A DNA stretch of 64,000 bases from Clostridia bacterium (GTDB taxonomy: Bacteria; Bacillota; Clostridia; Oscillospirales; CAG-272), in contig JAFRQK010000035.1 of the NCBI GenBank assembly GCA_017428635.1, positions 1 to 64,000 of the forward strand. Reading direction: 5' to 3'. Positions 24,600-33,369 of this stretch are shown piece by piece. A program made the translations under genes and the position numbers. The notes beneath the pieces are model-generated. The model saw only the letters and a list, made by a program, of their open reading frames with translations, had not been told where the DNA came from and searched no databases. Each line of letters starts with the position of its first letter. The stretch's first letter is position 1.

Positions 24600-25293
24600 G
24601 ATCGAAAAAGACGACCTCGGGCGGGTTGTTTATCCTCGGAGCGGGCGATCTGTTGCCGATCCCTCTGCCGACGAAAAAACGGCCTCCGTCGTAGAACCCG
24701 GACGTGTATTTGGGAAATAAGCCCTGACCGGGAGCGAGAACTCCGCGTCCGAAAAACCTCCACTGGCCTCCGTGCGCGTGGCCGGACAGGGTGAGGTCGA
24801 TCGGGGCGGTTTTGACGTATTTGTCGTAATATTGCGGGTAGTGGCTCAGAAGGATCCGATAACCCTCCTCCCGCGCGAACCGGTCGAGAAACGCGATGTC
24901 CGGATCGTCGCCACGCGGGGTGAGCCCTCCGATGAGCACCCCGCCGAACGGAACGAAGGCGTCGTCGAGCAGGACCGCGCCCGTATTCTCAACGTCGGAG
25001 CGCGCTACGTTCGCCTTGTTCTCATGATTGCCTAAACTGACAAAGGTCGGGAAGATCTCCGCGGCTTCGCCGAGGAAACAAAGCCCGACCTTTTTCGTTT
25101 TTTCACTGTGAACAAAGTCGCCGCATACGAGTACCGCGTCGGGGGCGCCTTTTTTTATCGCTTCGATCACCGGCCCGTTCGGAAAGCAGTGAAGATCCGA
25201 GACGAAGGAGAAGCGGACGGGCGAGGGGATAGGCGCCTTTACCTTGTAAAACGCCGTCGTGAGCCTGCGCCCGGGCCTTTTGCCTCCTTTCAT
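24586..25293 (-). CDS. Calcineurin-like metallophosphoesterase
   Basis: A 235-residue enzyme with the metal-binding motifs in order: SDLHCFP (DxH, about residue 32), VCGDFVHSEK (GDxxD/H-like), LGNHENK (GNHE, about 87), HYPQYY and GHAHGGQWR (GHxH, about 175). These residues hold two metal ions that hydrolyse phosphate esters. It resembles YkuE-type phosphoesterases but has no clear signal peptide. Its start overlaps the DUF1667 gene by four bases, making it the last gene of the redox operon. Confidence 0.87.
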   Translation of the reverse strand: MKGGKRPGRRLTTAFYKVKAPIPSPVRFSFVSDLHCFPNGPVIEAIKKGAPDAVLVCGDFVHSEKTKKVGLCFLGEAAEIFPTFVSLGNHENKANVARSDVENTGAVLLDDAFVPFGGVLIGGLTPRGDDPDIAFLDRFAREEGYRILLSHYPQYYDKYVKTAPIDLTLSGHAHGGQWRFFGRGVLAPGQGLFPKYTSGFYDGGRFFVGRGIGNRSPAPRINNPPEVVFFDLTSE

Positions 25294-25646
25294 CGCGACA
25301 CGTCCTTAGTGGCCACGACGGGGACGCCCGTGTTCGCCGCGTCGGGAACGATCACGTCGCCGATCTTCACGGGAAGGGAAGGTCTCGCCGCCTTGATATC
25401 GCCTACGACGTCGAAGATCGCCTTCTTCGGTACCGTTCCCGCCGTTTTTACCGGGACGGGGACGCCGTCCTCGGAAAGCGCGGTCGAGGTGACCGTTCTT
25501 TTCGGCGCGGTGACCTCTTCCTCGGCGTATTTTTTGCCTATCGGACACGTGTTGCCCGTTACGGAAACGGGGACGCCGCCCTCAAGTTCGACCGTAAGAT
25601 CGCATCCCATGGGGCATCCGATGCAGATCAGTTTTACCGTTTCCAT
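25290..25646 (-). CDS. DUF1667 domain protein
   Basis: A 118-residue protein with an N-terminal cysteine set ICIGCPMGCDL and, further on, GNTCPIGKKYAEEE, which looks like an Fe-S or zinc site. DUF1667 proteins accompany FAD oxidoreductases and GlpA-like proteins in anaerobes and probably pass electrons between them. Overlaps the phosphoesterase gene by four bases and starts two bases after the FAD gene, so it belongs to a tightly coupled operon. Confidence 0.88.
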   Translation of the reverse strand: METVKLICIGCPMGCDLTVELEGGVPVSVTGNTCPIGKKYAEEEVTAPKRTVTSTALSEDGVPVPVKTAGTVPKKAIFDVVGDIKAARPSLPVKIGDVIVPDAANTGVPVVATKDVSR

Positions 25647-25647
25647 A

Positions 25648-26910
25648 TCACACCCCCGCGATCGAGACCGTGACGGGACCCGTCACGCCCACAAGGTCTT
25701 TTTTCTTCAGGATCACGTCCTCCATCTCGGAGGGAACGGTGATCCTCTTCTTTTTTGACAGGATCGTTTTGCCGTCCGCGGAGACGACGATCTCGCATGA
25801 CTTGTAAACGTCCCTTACTCGGAACCGCAGATGGATGAGATCGTCGCACCTCACGGGATCGACGGTCGAGGGAACTGTGTACCTCACGCCTGCGCCGGGC
25901 ACGATCTCAATTGCTCCGCCCGCCGACTTTTCAGCGCTTCCCGACAGATATCTCGCTGCGGACGCGCCTGCCCTTTCCGCCTCCTCGGAGACGAAGTCGA
26001 CGAGGTCGTGAACGTGCAGAACGTTTCCGCACGCGAAGACGCCCGTAACGTTCGTCTCGAGCCGGTCGTCGACGAACGGCCCGTTCGTGACGGGGTTGAG
26101 TTTCACGCCCGCGGTCAGCGACAGCTCGTTTTCGGGTATCAGTCCGCACGAGAGAAGGAGAGTGTCGCACTCGACGTACTCCTCCGTTCCCGGTACGGGA
26201 ACGCCGTTCCCGTCGACTTCTGCGACGGTGACGCCCTCCAGGCGCCGCTTGCCCTTGATATTTACGACGGTGTGGGAGAGCAGAAGCGGGATCCCGTAGT
26301 CGTCGAGGCATTGAACGATGTTTCTTTTGAGGCCGCCCGAGTACGGCATCAGTTCGGCGACGAGTTTTACCTCGGCGCCCTCGAGCGTCATCCTTCTCGC
26401 CATGATCAGCCCGATGTCGCCCGAGCCGAGGATGACGACTTTTTTGCCCGGTACGAATCCGTCGCAGTTGACGAGTTTCTGCGCCGCGCCGGCGGTGTAG
26501 ATCCCCTGCGGACGCGTTCCGGGGATGTTCAGCGCCCCGCGCGGCCGTTCGCGGCAGCCCATCGCGAGGACGACGGCGTCCGCCTCGATCATGCAGAGGC
26601 CGCGCGCGCGGCTGACAGCCGTTATCTTTTTGTCTTCCGAGATCGAGAGGACCATAGTCCCCGTCTCGTATCTTATGCCGAGTTCCTTTACCCGGTCGAT
26701 ATACCGTCCCGCGTACTCGGGGCCGGTGAGTTCTTCCTTGAACGTGTGAAGACCGAATCCGTTGTGGATGCACTGGTTGAGGATGCCGCCGAGTTCGGTA
26801 TCGCGTTCGAGGATCACCATATCGCGGACGCCTGCTTCGTACGCGCCGACCGCCGCCGCCATTCCGGCGGGGCCTCCGCCGATGATCGCAAGGGAGACTT
26901 TCTCAGCCAT
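25648..26910 (-). CDS. NAD(P)/FAD-dependent oxidoreductase (GlpB-like partner)
   Basis: A 420-residue flavoprotein of the pyridine-nucleotide disulphide reductase type. FAD motif AIIGGGPAGMAAAVGAYEAG at the N-terminus, a second Rossmann segment KKVVILGSGDIGLIMARRM (about residues 172-190) for NAD(P)H, and the FAD-binding end GVFACGNVLHVHDLVD. There is no CxxC redox disulphide. It partners with a GlpA-like dehydrogenase and DUF1667, the arrangement found in anaerobic glycerol-3-phosphate or 2-hydroxyacid oxidation clusters. Overlaps the upstream gene by eight bases. Confidence 0.88.
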   Translation of the reverse strand: MAEKVSLAIIGGGPAGMAAAVGAYEAGVRDMVILERDTELGGILNQCIHNGFGLHTFKEELTGPEYAGRYIDRVKELGIRYETGTMVLSISEDKKITAVSRARGLCMIEADAVVLAMGCRERPRGALNIPGTRPQGIYTAGAAQKLVNCDGFVPGKKVVILGSGDIGLIMARRMTLEGAEVKLVAELMPYSGGLKRNIVQCLDDYGIPLLLSHTVVNIKGKRRLEGVTVAEVDGNGVPVPGTEEYVECDTLLLSCGLIPENELSLTAGVKLNPVTNGPFVDDRLETNVTGVFACGNVLHVHDLVDFVSEEAERAGASAARYLSGSAEKSAGGAIEIVPGAGVRYTVPSTVDPVRCDDLIHLRFRVRDVYKSCEIVVSADGKTILSKKKRITVPSEMEDVILKKKDLVGVTGPVTVSIAGV

Positions 26911-28315
26911 TTTTCTTCACCTCCCCGTAGGAGATACCGAGTTCCCGCGAGAGGATCGCGATGACGCGGGGCGAGCAGAAACCGGACTGGCATCTCCCCA
27001 TTCCCGCGCGGACGCGTCTCTTCACGCCGTCGAGCGTCGTCGCGCCGAGCGGACGCCTGATCGCGTCGAGTATCTCTCCCTCGCTGACGCCCTCGCAGCG
27101 GCAGATTATCTGACCGTAATCGGGATTTTTCTTTATATATTCCGCGCGTTCTTCGTCGCTCATTCGGGACAGGCGCGGCACTCCCCGTCTTACGGGGTCG
27201 AAGTTTTCGTTTTCTTCAAGCGACAGCGCGTCGCTCACCGTTTCCGCGACGGCCGCGCCTATCGCGGGAGCGGAGGAGAGACCCGGCGATTCTATCGCCG
27301 CCGCCTCGAAAAAGTTCTTGACCTTTTCGTCCTCGCGGATGATGAAATCGCCCGTATCGCCCGTCGCGCGCAGACCCGCGAACGAGGTGATGACGAGTTT
27401 GTACGGGATATTCTTAACGTTGTGCGCGCTCATATCTTTCAGCTTCGAGATGCCCGACCCGGTCGTCGCGGTGTCTTCGGGATCGTCGACCGCTTCCGCG
27501 GTCGGTCCGACCATCAGATTCCCGTGAACGGTCGGCGTGACGAGAACGCCCTTGCCCTGCTTCGACGGCGTGCCGAAGACGGTATGCGAGACGGTCCCGC
27601 CCGCGTTTTTGTCGAGAAGAAGGTACTCGCCTCTTCTCGGAGTTATCGTATAGTCGCGCTCGGCGATCATCTCTCTGATCTTCGCCGAGAAAACGCCCGC
27701 GCAGTTGACGACGGCGCGCGCGAAATACTCCGCACCCGACGCGGTCACGGCGAATCCTTCGCCTTCGCGCCTGATCGCTGTGACTTCGCTGTTCAGTTTG
27801 AAGACGACGCCGTTTTTCGCGGCGTTTTCCGCGAATCCGAGCGTCAGCTCGAACGGGCAGACGATCCCCGAAGACGGGCAGTAAAGCGCGGAGGTGACGT
27901 CGTCCGTCAGCCCAGGCTCAAGGGCTCTCGCCTCGTCGCCTGAGAGGACACGGAGGCCGCCGACGCCGTTTTTCTCACCGCGGGCGAGCAGTTCCCTCAC
28001 CGTTTCGTCTCCCTCGGCGGAGCGGCTGACGACGAGCGCGCCGATCCGGGAAAACGGTACGTCGAGCTCCTCGGAGACGCGGTCCATCATCGCGTTTCCG
28101 ATGACGTTGTATTTCGCTTTGAGCGTACCGGGCTTCGCGTCGAAACCGCCGTGGATTATGGCGCTGTTCGCCTTGCTCGTCCCCTCGCCCACGTCGCTCT
28201 CGCGCTCGAGCACGAGAATACGGGCGCGGCGGCGGGAGAGTTCCCGCGCGACGGCGCATCCGATGACGCCCGCGCCGATCACGGCGACGTCGAAGATGTT
28301 TTCTTTATCGGTCAT
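26903..28315 (-). CDS. GlpA-like FAD-dependent dehydrogenase with BFD [2Fe-2S] domain
   Basis: A 470-residue protein. DAO-type FAD domain from the start (VAVIGAGVIGCAVARELS, then EGTSKANSAIIHGGFD, the segment typical of glycerol-3-phosphate dehydrogenase GlpA/LhgO) and a C-terminal BFD-like [2Fe-2S] domain (IICRCEGVSEGEI...GRCQSGFCSP). It likely oxidises glycerol-3-phosphate or 2-hydroxyglutarate and passes electrons to the two downstream proteins. First gene of the operon 28315-24586. A TATAAT (28365-28360 on the minus strand) lies 45 bases upstream, without a good -35. Confidence 0.88.
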   Translation of the reverse strand: MTDKENIFDVAVIGAGVIGCAVARELSRRRARILVLERESDVGEGTSKANSAIIHGGFDAKPGTLKAKYNVIGNAMMDRVSEELDVPFSRIGALVVSRSAEGDETVRELLARGEKNGVGGLRVLSGDEARALEPGLTDDVTSALYCPSSGIVCPFELTLGFAENAAKNGVVFKLNSEVTAIRREGEGFAVTASGAEYFARAVVNCAGVFSAKIREMIAERDYTITPRRGEYLLLDKNAGGTVSHTVFGTPSKQGKGVLVTPTVHGNLMVGPTAEAVDDPEDTATTGSGISKLKDMSAHNVKNIPYKLVITSFAGLRATGDTGDFIIREDEKVKNFFEAAAIESPGLSSAPAIGAAVAETVSDALSLEENENFDPVRRGVPRLSRMSDEERAEYIKKNPDYGQIICRCEGVSEGEILDAIRRPLGATTLDGVKRRVRAGMGRCQSGFCSPRVIAILSRELGISYGEVKKNG

Positions 28316-28434
28316 ACGGCTATTTCCTCACGTTGAAAAAGTGCGTTTTCTTCACGTTTATTATACACTATTTTCGCAGGGAAAAAAAGAGGAAAAACTC
28401 GCTCGCGGACGAAAAAACGGTAAATTCCGCGCGG

Positions 28435-28463
28435 TTGACATCGGCGGGCGTCTGCTTTATAAT
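28435..28463 (+). promoter_or_regulatory. Promoter of the MMPL exporter gene
   Basis: TTGACA (28435-28440), 17-base spacer, TATAAT (28458-28463). Transcription would begin near 28470. Confidence 0.85.
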
Positions 28464-28583
28464 AAACGGTGAAAAAAAGGTCGGAAGGGGGCGAGGGAAA
28501 CGGATAATCAAAGCGCCGGAAAAAGAGCTGCGGCAGCCGCTCTGCGCCGCGTTGCGGCTCTTATCGTCAAAGGCCGTTTTATC

Positions 28584-30752
28584 GTGATCGCCGTCTTCGT
28601 TCTGGCGTCCGTTTTTTGCGTTTTTTCGGCAGGCTGGGTCAAGGTGAACGCTGAGCTCACCTCGTATCTGCCTCCGTCGTTCGAGACGCGCCGCGGCCTT
28701 TCGATCATGGATGAAGAGTTTCCCGCGACGTTTTTCGCGGACTTTATGGTGAAGGACGTGACGCCTGACGAAGCGAGGGCGATCGCGGACAGGATCGAAA
28801 AGACCGATCGCGTTCTCGCCGTCTCGTTCGAAGGGACGAAGAAGGACTACGTTGATTCCTCCGCTCTCTTTTCCGTCACGTTCGACGGACCGGAGGCGGA
28901 CCCGGACGTCGCGGCCGCCGTCCGCGCGGTCAGGGAAATCGCGGACGGGAAGGAACTTTACGAATATTCCGGTATAACCTCCGCGTATTCCGACACCCTC
29001 GCGCGCGAGATGATCCCGATCCTGGCGATCGCGGTCGCCGTTATCGTCGGCGCGATAATATTCACTTCGCGCTCGTATTTTGAGATCGCGCTCTTCGCGG
29101 TCGTATTTACCGTCGCCGCCGTTCTGAATATGGGAACGAACTTCATATTCGGAGAGATCGGCGCGATCACGAATTCGGTCGCCGTGATCCTTCAGCTTGC
29201 GCTGGCGATCGACTATGCGATAATCCTGTCGCACCGGTATCAGGATGAGGCGGCGGTCAGGGGTTACGGAAAAGAAGCGCTGATCGAGGCGCTCTCGCAT
29301 TCGATCGTCGAGATATCTTCGTCGTGCTTTACGACGGTCGCGGGTCTTCTCGCCCTGACGCTTATGCAGTTCCGTCTCGGCTACGATCTCGGTATCGTGC
29401 TCGCCAAGGGCATTCTGTGCAGTATGCTCACGGTTTTCTTGCTGATGCCCGCGCTCATCTCTCTGACTTCCCGCGCGATAGAAAAAACGCGCCATAAGTC
29501 TTTCGTTCCCGATATCGGACGGTGGGCCCGCTTTCTCGCGAAACGGGGGATCGTTTTCGCCGTGATCTTCGCGGTCCTTCTGCCGCTCTCCGCGTTTTTC
29601 GCGTCGCGGGTCGATTACGCGTTCTCAAACAAGACCGTCGATCCGGTCGTCGCATCGGGCGGGGACGGCGACGTCATCGACTCCGTTTTCGGGTACAGGA
29701 CGCCCGTCGTTATCCTCGTCCCGGACGGGGATTATGAAAAAGAAAAAGAACTCGTCGGGCGCGTTGCCGCGACCGACGGCGTCAGGACCGTCACGGGTCT
29801 GCCGAACGCGGGAGCCGACGGGATATATCTCACGGATACCGTGTCCGCAGACGAACTCGCCGCGCTCGCCGGGGTCGACCCAGAGCAGGCGAGGCGGCTG
29901 TTCTCCGTTTACGGGAGGGCGAGGGGCATATCGGACGCCGCGTTTGAGGCGCCGCTCTGCGATCTGCTCTCGTTTTTCTTCGATAATTTCGAGACGTCCG
30001 ACGGCGACGGACGGTTCGACGCCTCGACGATAAAGTCCGCTCTCGCGCAGCTCAAGGGCGCGGAACACGACCGCGTCGTGCTGACCGTTTCGCTCCCCGT
30101 AGAGGGAGAGGAAAGCCGCGCGCTGGTCGATACGCTGCGCGGGCTCGGCGACTCCGTTTACGGAGAGGGGAAGACGGTCGTTATAGGCGATATCACGAGC
30201 GCGCGCGACCTCGAGGCGTCCTTCAGAAGCGACCGCGTACTGATCGGCACCCTCACCGTTCTGTTCGTCCTCGCCGTTTTGCTGTTCACGTTCAGATCGG
30301 TCGCGGGGTCGGTCCTTCTCGTCGCCGTGATCCAGGGCAGCATCTGGCTCGGATTCGCCGTTTCGTATTTCACCGGGACGCGCGCCGCGTTCGTTACCGA
30401 GATGATAACGACGGCGGTGCAGATGGGCGCGACGATCGACTACGCGATCGTCCTTATGAACAGATATCTAGCGAACCGCGAACAGCTTCCGAAAAAAGAC
30501 GCGATGGTAGCGGCGCTTCGACAGAGTTTTCCGACGGTACTGACGTCGGGGACGATAATGACCGTCGCCGGTCTTCTCATCGCTTTCGGGATCAGCGACG
30601 TCTACGTCGGCCACATCGGTCTCGCCATCGGGCGGGGGGCGGCGTTCTCCGCCCTGATCGTCCTGACGGTCCTGCCGCCGCTGCTCGTTCTGTTCGACCG
30701 GGCGATAATCGGGACGACGTTTTCAAAACGAAGGGGCAGATTCGTGAAATAA
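28584..30752 (+). CDS. MMPL/RND-superfamily transporter
   Basis: A 722-residue exporter of the MMPL type with two similar halves: one TM helix, an outer domain, then five helices, repeated (second outer domain from about residue 350). Motifs such as ALAIDYAIILSHRYQDE and GATIDYAIVLMNRYLAN carry the Asp-Tyr pair that relays protons. Likely exports lipids, peptides or drugs. The start is uncertain: the GTG at 28584 has no ribosome site and would clip the N-terminus before the first helix, while the frame stays open back to 28473 (reading KGRFIV just before) and GGAAGGGGG lies at 28484-28490, but no ATG, GTG or TTG exists in that stretch. Confidence 0.83.
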   Translation: MIAVFVLASVFCVFSAGWVKVNAELTSYLPPSFETRRGLSIMDEEFPATFFADFMVKDVTPDEARAIADRIEKTDRVLAVSFEGTKKDYVDSSALFSVTFDGPEADPDVAAAVRAVREIADGKELYEYSGITSAYSDTLAREMIPILAIAVAVIVGAIIFTSRSYFEIALFAVVFTVAAVLNMGTNFIFGEIGAITNSVAVILQLALAIDYAIILSHRYQDEAAVRGYGKEALIEALSHSIVEISSSCFTTVAGLLALTLMQFRLGYDLGIVLAKGILCSMLTVFLLMPALISLTSRAIEKTRHKSFVPDIGRWARFLAKRGIVFAVIFAVLLPLSAFFASRVDYAFSNKTVDPVVASGGDGDVIDSVFGYRTPVVILVPDGDYEKEKELVGRVAATDGVRTVTGLPNAGADGIYLTDTVSADELAALAGVDPEQARRLFSVYGRARGISDAAFEAPLCDLLSFFFDNFETSDGDGRFDASTIKSALAQLKGAEHDRVVLTVSLPVEGEESRALVDTLRGLGDSVYGEGKTVVIGDITSARDLEASFRSDRVLIGTLTVLFVLAVLLFTFRSVAGSVLLVAVIQGSIWLGFAVSYFTGTRAAFVTEMITTAVQMGATIDYAIVLMNRYLANREQLPKKDAMVAALRQSFPTVLTSGTIMTVAGLLIAFGISDVYVGHIGLAIGRGAAFSALIVLTVLPPLLVLFDRAIIGTTFSKRRGRFVK

Positions 30753-30753
30753 A

Positions 30754-30781
30754 AAAGGACCGGGGACAGCCCCGGCCCTTT
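30754..30781. terminator. Bidirectional terminator between MMPL gene and mscL
   Basis: AAAAAAGGACCGGGG-ACAG-CCCCGGCCCTTT stem with one bulge, A-rich on the left and T on the right. Confidence 0.8.
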
Positions 30782-30788
30782 GGGATAA

Positions 30789-31229
30789 TTACTCGTTATC
30801 CTTTTTGATGATGTCTCTGATCTCGGAAAGGATCTCTTCCGCGGTTTCCTTCTTCTCTTCCTCTTCCTCTTCCGCGGGCTCTTCTTTCTTGAATTTTTCC
30901 TTCGCTTTGAGGATTATCTTCAGGAAAATGAAGATGCACAGCGCGATAAGGATGAAGTCGATGATCGTCTGGATGAACGCGCCGTATGTGAGAGCCGCTT
31001 CCGGGGTCACGACCTCGCCCGCCTCGTCGAGGACTGCGGGTGAGAATACCCATTTCAGCTCGCTGATGTTGACGCCGCCGAACAGAAGACCGATGAGGGG
31101 CATGATGATGTCGTTCACGAAGCTCGACACGATCTTTCCGAACGCACCGCCGATTACGACCGCGACAGCCATGTCGATGACGCTGCCTTTGGAGATGAAT
31201 TCCTTGAATTCGGTTGCAAACTTTTTCAT
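30789..31229 (-). CDS. mscL: Large-conductance mechanosensitive channel MscL
   Basis: A 146-residue channel subunit. The N-terminal amphipathic helix FKEFISKGSVIDMAVAVVIGGAFGKIV with the pore-lining TM1, a periplasm-side loop, TM2 (IIDFILIALCIFIFLKI) and a long charged C-terminal helix (KEEPAEEEEEEKKE). It opens on hypo-osmotic stress to release solutes. AGGAGC precedes the ATG. Confidence 0.95.
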   Translation of the reverse strand: MKKFATEFKEFISKGSVIDMAVAVVIGGAFGKIVSSFVNDIIMPLIGLLFGGVNISELKWVFSPAVLDEAGEVVTPEAALTYGAFIQTIIDFILIALCIFIFLKIILKAKEKFKKEEPAEEEEEEKKETAEEILSEIRDIIKKDNE

Positions 31230-31267
31230 TTTCTGCTCCTTTCATAGATTTTCCGGGATTTGAGATA

Positions 31268-31296
31268 ATTCTAACATCTGACCCGGTCGTTGTCAA
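31268..31296 (-). promoter_or_regulatory. mscL promoter
   Basis: TTGACA (31296-31291), 17-base spacer, TAGAAT (31273-31268) on the minus strand. Confidence 0.8.
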
Positions 31297-31322
31297 TATA
31301 TAATTCAGGACGGAGGTACGCC

Positions 31323-31871
31323 ATGATAATCGAACTCGGCGACTTTTTCTCATCTCAGAAGAGCTCTTTTCCGCTCGATCTCTGCTTCTCGCCGGAGGAC
31401 GGAGCGGACGCGACGGGGATGATCCCCGCGGAAATGAAGATAAAAGAAAACGGCATTATTCTGAAGGGCGAGATCAGGAGCGTCGGAGACTATCTGTCCC
31501 TTTCTTCGACAGTCACGGTGAAGTACCGCGCCGTTTGCGACCGCTGCCTTGCGCCGTTCGAAGCCGAGACGTCGTTCGGATTCGAACGCCAGATCGTCGC
31601 GTCGCAGAAAAAAGCAGTTCAGCGTGAGGACGGCGAGGAAGAAGAACCGCTCGCGGTCGAGGAGGGAAAGATCGACGTCACGGAACCGCTGTCCGAGGCG
31701 ATCGCGCTCGAGGCGCCGACGGTCTATCTGTGCCGCGAGGAGTGTCCGGGTCTCTGCCCGACGTGCGGGAAAATGCGGGACGATCCGACGTGTAAATGTT
31801 CCGAAAAAAAAGAAATTGACCCGAGATTCGAGATTTTGAAAAAATTACTTGATAATTCTTCCGAAGTGTAG
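31323..31871 (+). CDS. yceD: YceD family protein (DUF177)
   Basis: A 182-residue protein of the DUF177 family, which accumulates with rpmF in nearly all bacteria and helps 23S rRNA maturation. The core strand SSTVTVKYRAVCDRCLAPFEAE and the C-terminal zinc-ribbon-like CREECPGLCPTCGK...CKC are typical of Firmicute members. The ATG at 31323 has GGACGGAGG upstream. The next gene is rpmF, the conserved partner. Confidence 0.92.
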   Translation: MIIELGDFFSSQKSSFPLDLCFSPEDGADATGMIPAEMKIKENGIILKGEIRSVGDYLSLSSTVTVKYRAVCDRCLAPFEAETSFGFERQIVASQKKAVQREDGEEEEPLAVEEGKIDVTEPLSEAIALEAPTVYLCREECPGLCPTCGKMRDDPTCKCSEKKEIDPRFEILKKLLDNSSEV

Positions 31872-31877
31872 TATAAT
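31849..31877 (+). promoter_or_regulatory. rpmF promoter overlapping the yceD end
   Basis: TTGATA (31849-31854), 17-base spacer, TATAAT (31872-31877), starting inside the last codons of yceD. It allows rpmF to be expressed on its own. Confidence 0.8.
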
Positions 31878-31942
31878 AATCTGTACTCGCGTAAAAATGC
31901 GTAAAAAATGTATTGTGATATATATGGTAGGAGGTGTAGATC

Positions 31943-32128
31943 ATGGCAGTACCGAAGGGTAAGGTGTCTAAGGCCCGCAGAGATAAAAGACGTTCCAACG
32001 TTTGGAAACTGGGGCTTCCCGGTATGGTAAAATGCTCTCATTGCGGAGAGTACAATCTCGCGCACCGCGTTTGCAAGGCTTGCGGCTGGTACAACGGAGA
32101 GCAGGTCGTCAACAAGGAAGAGGCGTAA
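31943..32128 (+). CDS. rpmF: 50S ribosomal protein L32
   Basis: A 61-residue ribosomal protein: [17 protein letters not shown] start and zinc-binding CSHCGEY...CKACGWY (four cysteines, the zinc form). TAGGAGGTG precedes the ATG. Confidence 0.97.
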   Translation: MAVPKGKVSKARRDKRRSNVWKLGLPGMVKCSHCGEYNLAHRVCKACGWYNGEQVVNKEEA

Positions 32129-32200
32129 GACAAGTTATGCCCGGACCGTGGCGTCGGAACACGACGCGGCGGTCTGTTTTTTTAGGACGGAGGCGAGAAT

Positions 32201-32791
32201 ATGAAATATTCACCCGCGTCGGGCGGCGGCAGAGTATCGGTTTCGGCGGTGCTCCTTCTCGTCGCGGCGGCGGTCACGTTTATGATCCCGAACATCCCGT
32301 CCGTTTCGGCGGCGGTCCCGTCAGGCGTCGTTCAGTTTATCGCTCTTCTTCTCGCCGTGGCAGGCATCTTTATCCTCGTCCGGTTCAGATTCGTCACGTT
32401 CACGTACGTGCTCGACTTCCGTTCCGACGGAGCGGACCCCGACGCCGAGCGCGCGTACGCGGGTGAGGCCGACGTCAGCCGGATCCCGCGAGATATGCTC
32501 GACTTCACCGTCTTCAAAACGCAGGGGCAGAGACAGCCCGTAGCGGAGTGTATCCTCGGGATCGACGAACTTGAGGCCGTGAAGGAATTCCCCGGACGCC
32601 GCGGGATCGCCCGCGAACTGCGGCGCGAATACGGCGCCGTCGCGTACTACGATTACACCGCGTCCCCGAGGCCGGAGAGCGTTACGGTCCTCGTCTTCTC
32701 CGAACCCGACAAAAAGGCGGCGATAGCCGTAGAGTGCGACGAAAAAATGAGAAACGCGCTGAAAGATCTCATCTCCGGAGGTGTCAGTTGA
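32201..32791 (+). CDS. Unknown membrane protein, two N-terminal helices
   Basis: 196 residues. Not recognised. After a short polar start, two hydrophobic helices (about residues 14-32 and 45-62) are followed by a soluble C-terminal domain of ~130 residues with alternating beta strands (FTYVLDFRSD, SVTVLVFSEPD). No cysteine or metal motif stands out. GGACGGAGG precedes the ATG. The stop overlaps the TTG start of the next gene, also membrane-anchored, so the products may act together. Confidence 0.6.
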   Translation: MKYSPASGGGRVSVSAVLLLVAAAVTFMIPNIPSVSAAVPSGVVQFIALLLAVAGIFILVRFRFVTFTYVLDFRSDGADPDAERAYAGEADVSRIPRDMLDFTVFKTQGQRQPVAECILGIDELEAVKEFPGRRGIARELRREYGAVAYYDYTASPRPESVTVLVFSEPDKKAAIAVECDEKMRNALKDLISGGVS

Positions 32792-33363
32792 AAGTTTTCG
32801 GTAAGATCGTAAAATACTTTTTAATATCGGTCGTCGTTATATTCAACGCGATCATAATATTCCGCGTCGCTCTGTCGCTCAACAAAGGCGAACTGAAAGC
32901 GATCGAGCCGACGGAGGCTCTTTGCGCCGCGTACGCGGAAGACGAAAATCTTGAGATCCTCACGAACAAACTCCCGAACGATCTGTCGACGAACAGAGCG
33001 TTTACCGCATACTCGTTCTGCTACGTTCCCGCCGCGGGCGAGGCCCAGATCACGGTCAGGATCAACAGGGGCGAGTACAAGAAAGTCTCGCTTCCCGAGG
33101 GCGGGGAGTTCACTTTCTCCCTGCGCGATACGGAGACCGACGAGCTGACGGAGGGCGAGATCCTCGAGATCAGGGACTGGATGATGTACCGCTATTTCAG
33201 AGTGTCGTTCCCCTGCGGGAAGCTGAAGGACGGAGTCACCTACGGGGTGCTGCTCCTCGCGAACGGGGAGGCGGAGGACGAGATGATCGTCCGTCATAAA
33301 GATCAGGCTTTTTCGACCCGTTCGCTCACGTCGGGCGAGCGCGGCGCTCTCTCTTTGAAATGA
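32788..33363 (+). CDS. Unknown membrane-anchored protein
   Basis: 191 residues, not recognised. One N-terminal membrane helix (YFLISVVVIFNAIIIFRVAL, about residues 9-28), then an outside domain rich in beta strands with a paired pattern (QITVRINRGEYKKV, YGVLLLANGE). The TTG at 32788 is chosen: GGAGG lies seven bases upstream and the TTGA overlaps the stop of the previous gene. No signal-peptidase site is evident, so it is probably tethered. Follows the 32201 gene, precedes DUF3737. Confidence 0.6.
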   Translation: MKVFGKIVKYFLISVVVIFNAIIIFRVALSLNKGELKAIEPTEALCAAYAEDENLEILTNKLPNDLSTNRAFTAYSFCYVPAAGEAQITVRINRGEYKKVSLPEGGEFTFSLRDTETDELTEGEILEIRDWMMYRYFRVSFPCGKLKDGVTYGVLLLANGEAEDEMIVRHKDQAFSTRSLTSGERGALSLK

Positions 33364-33369
33364 GGTTTT

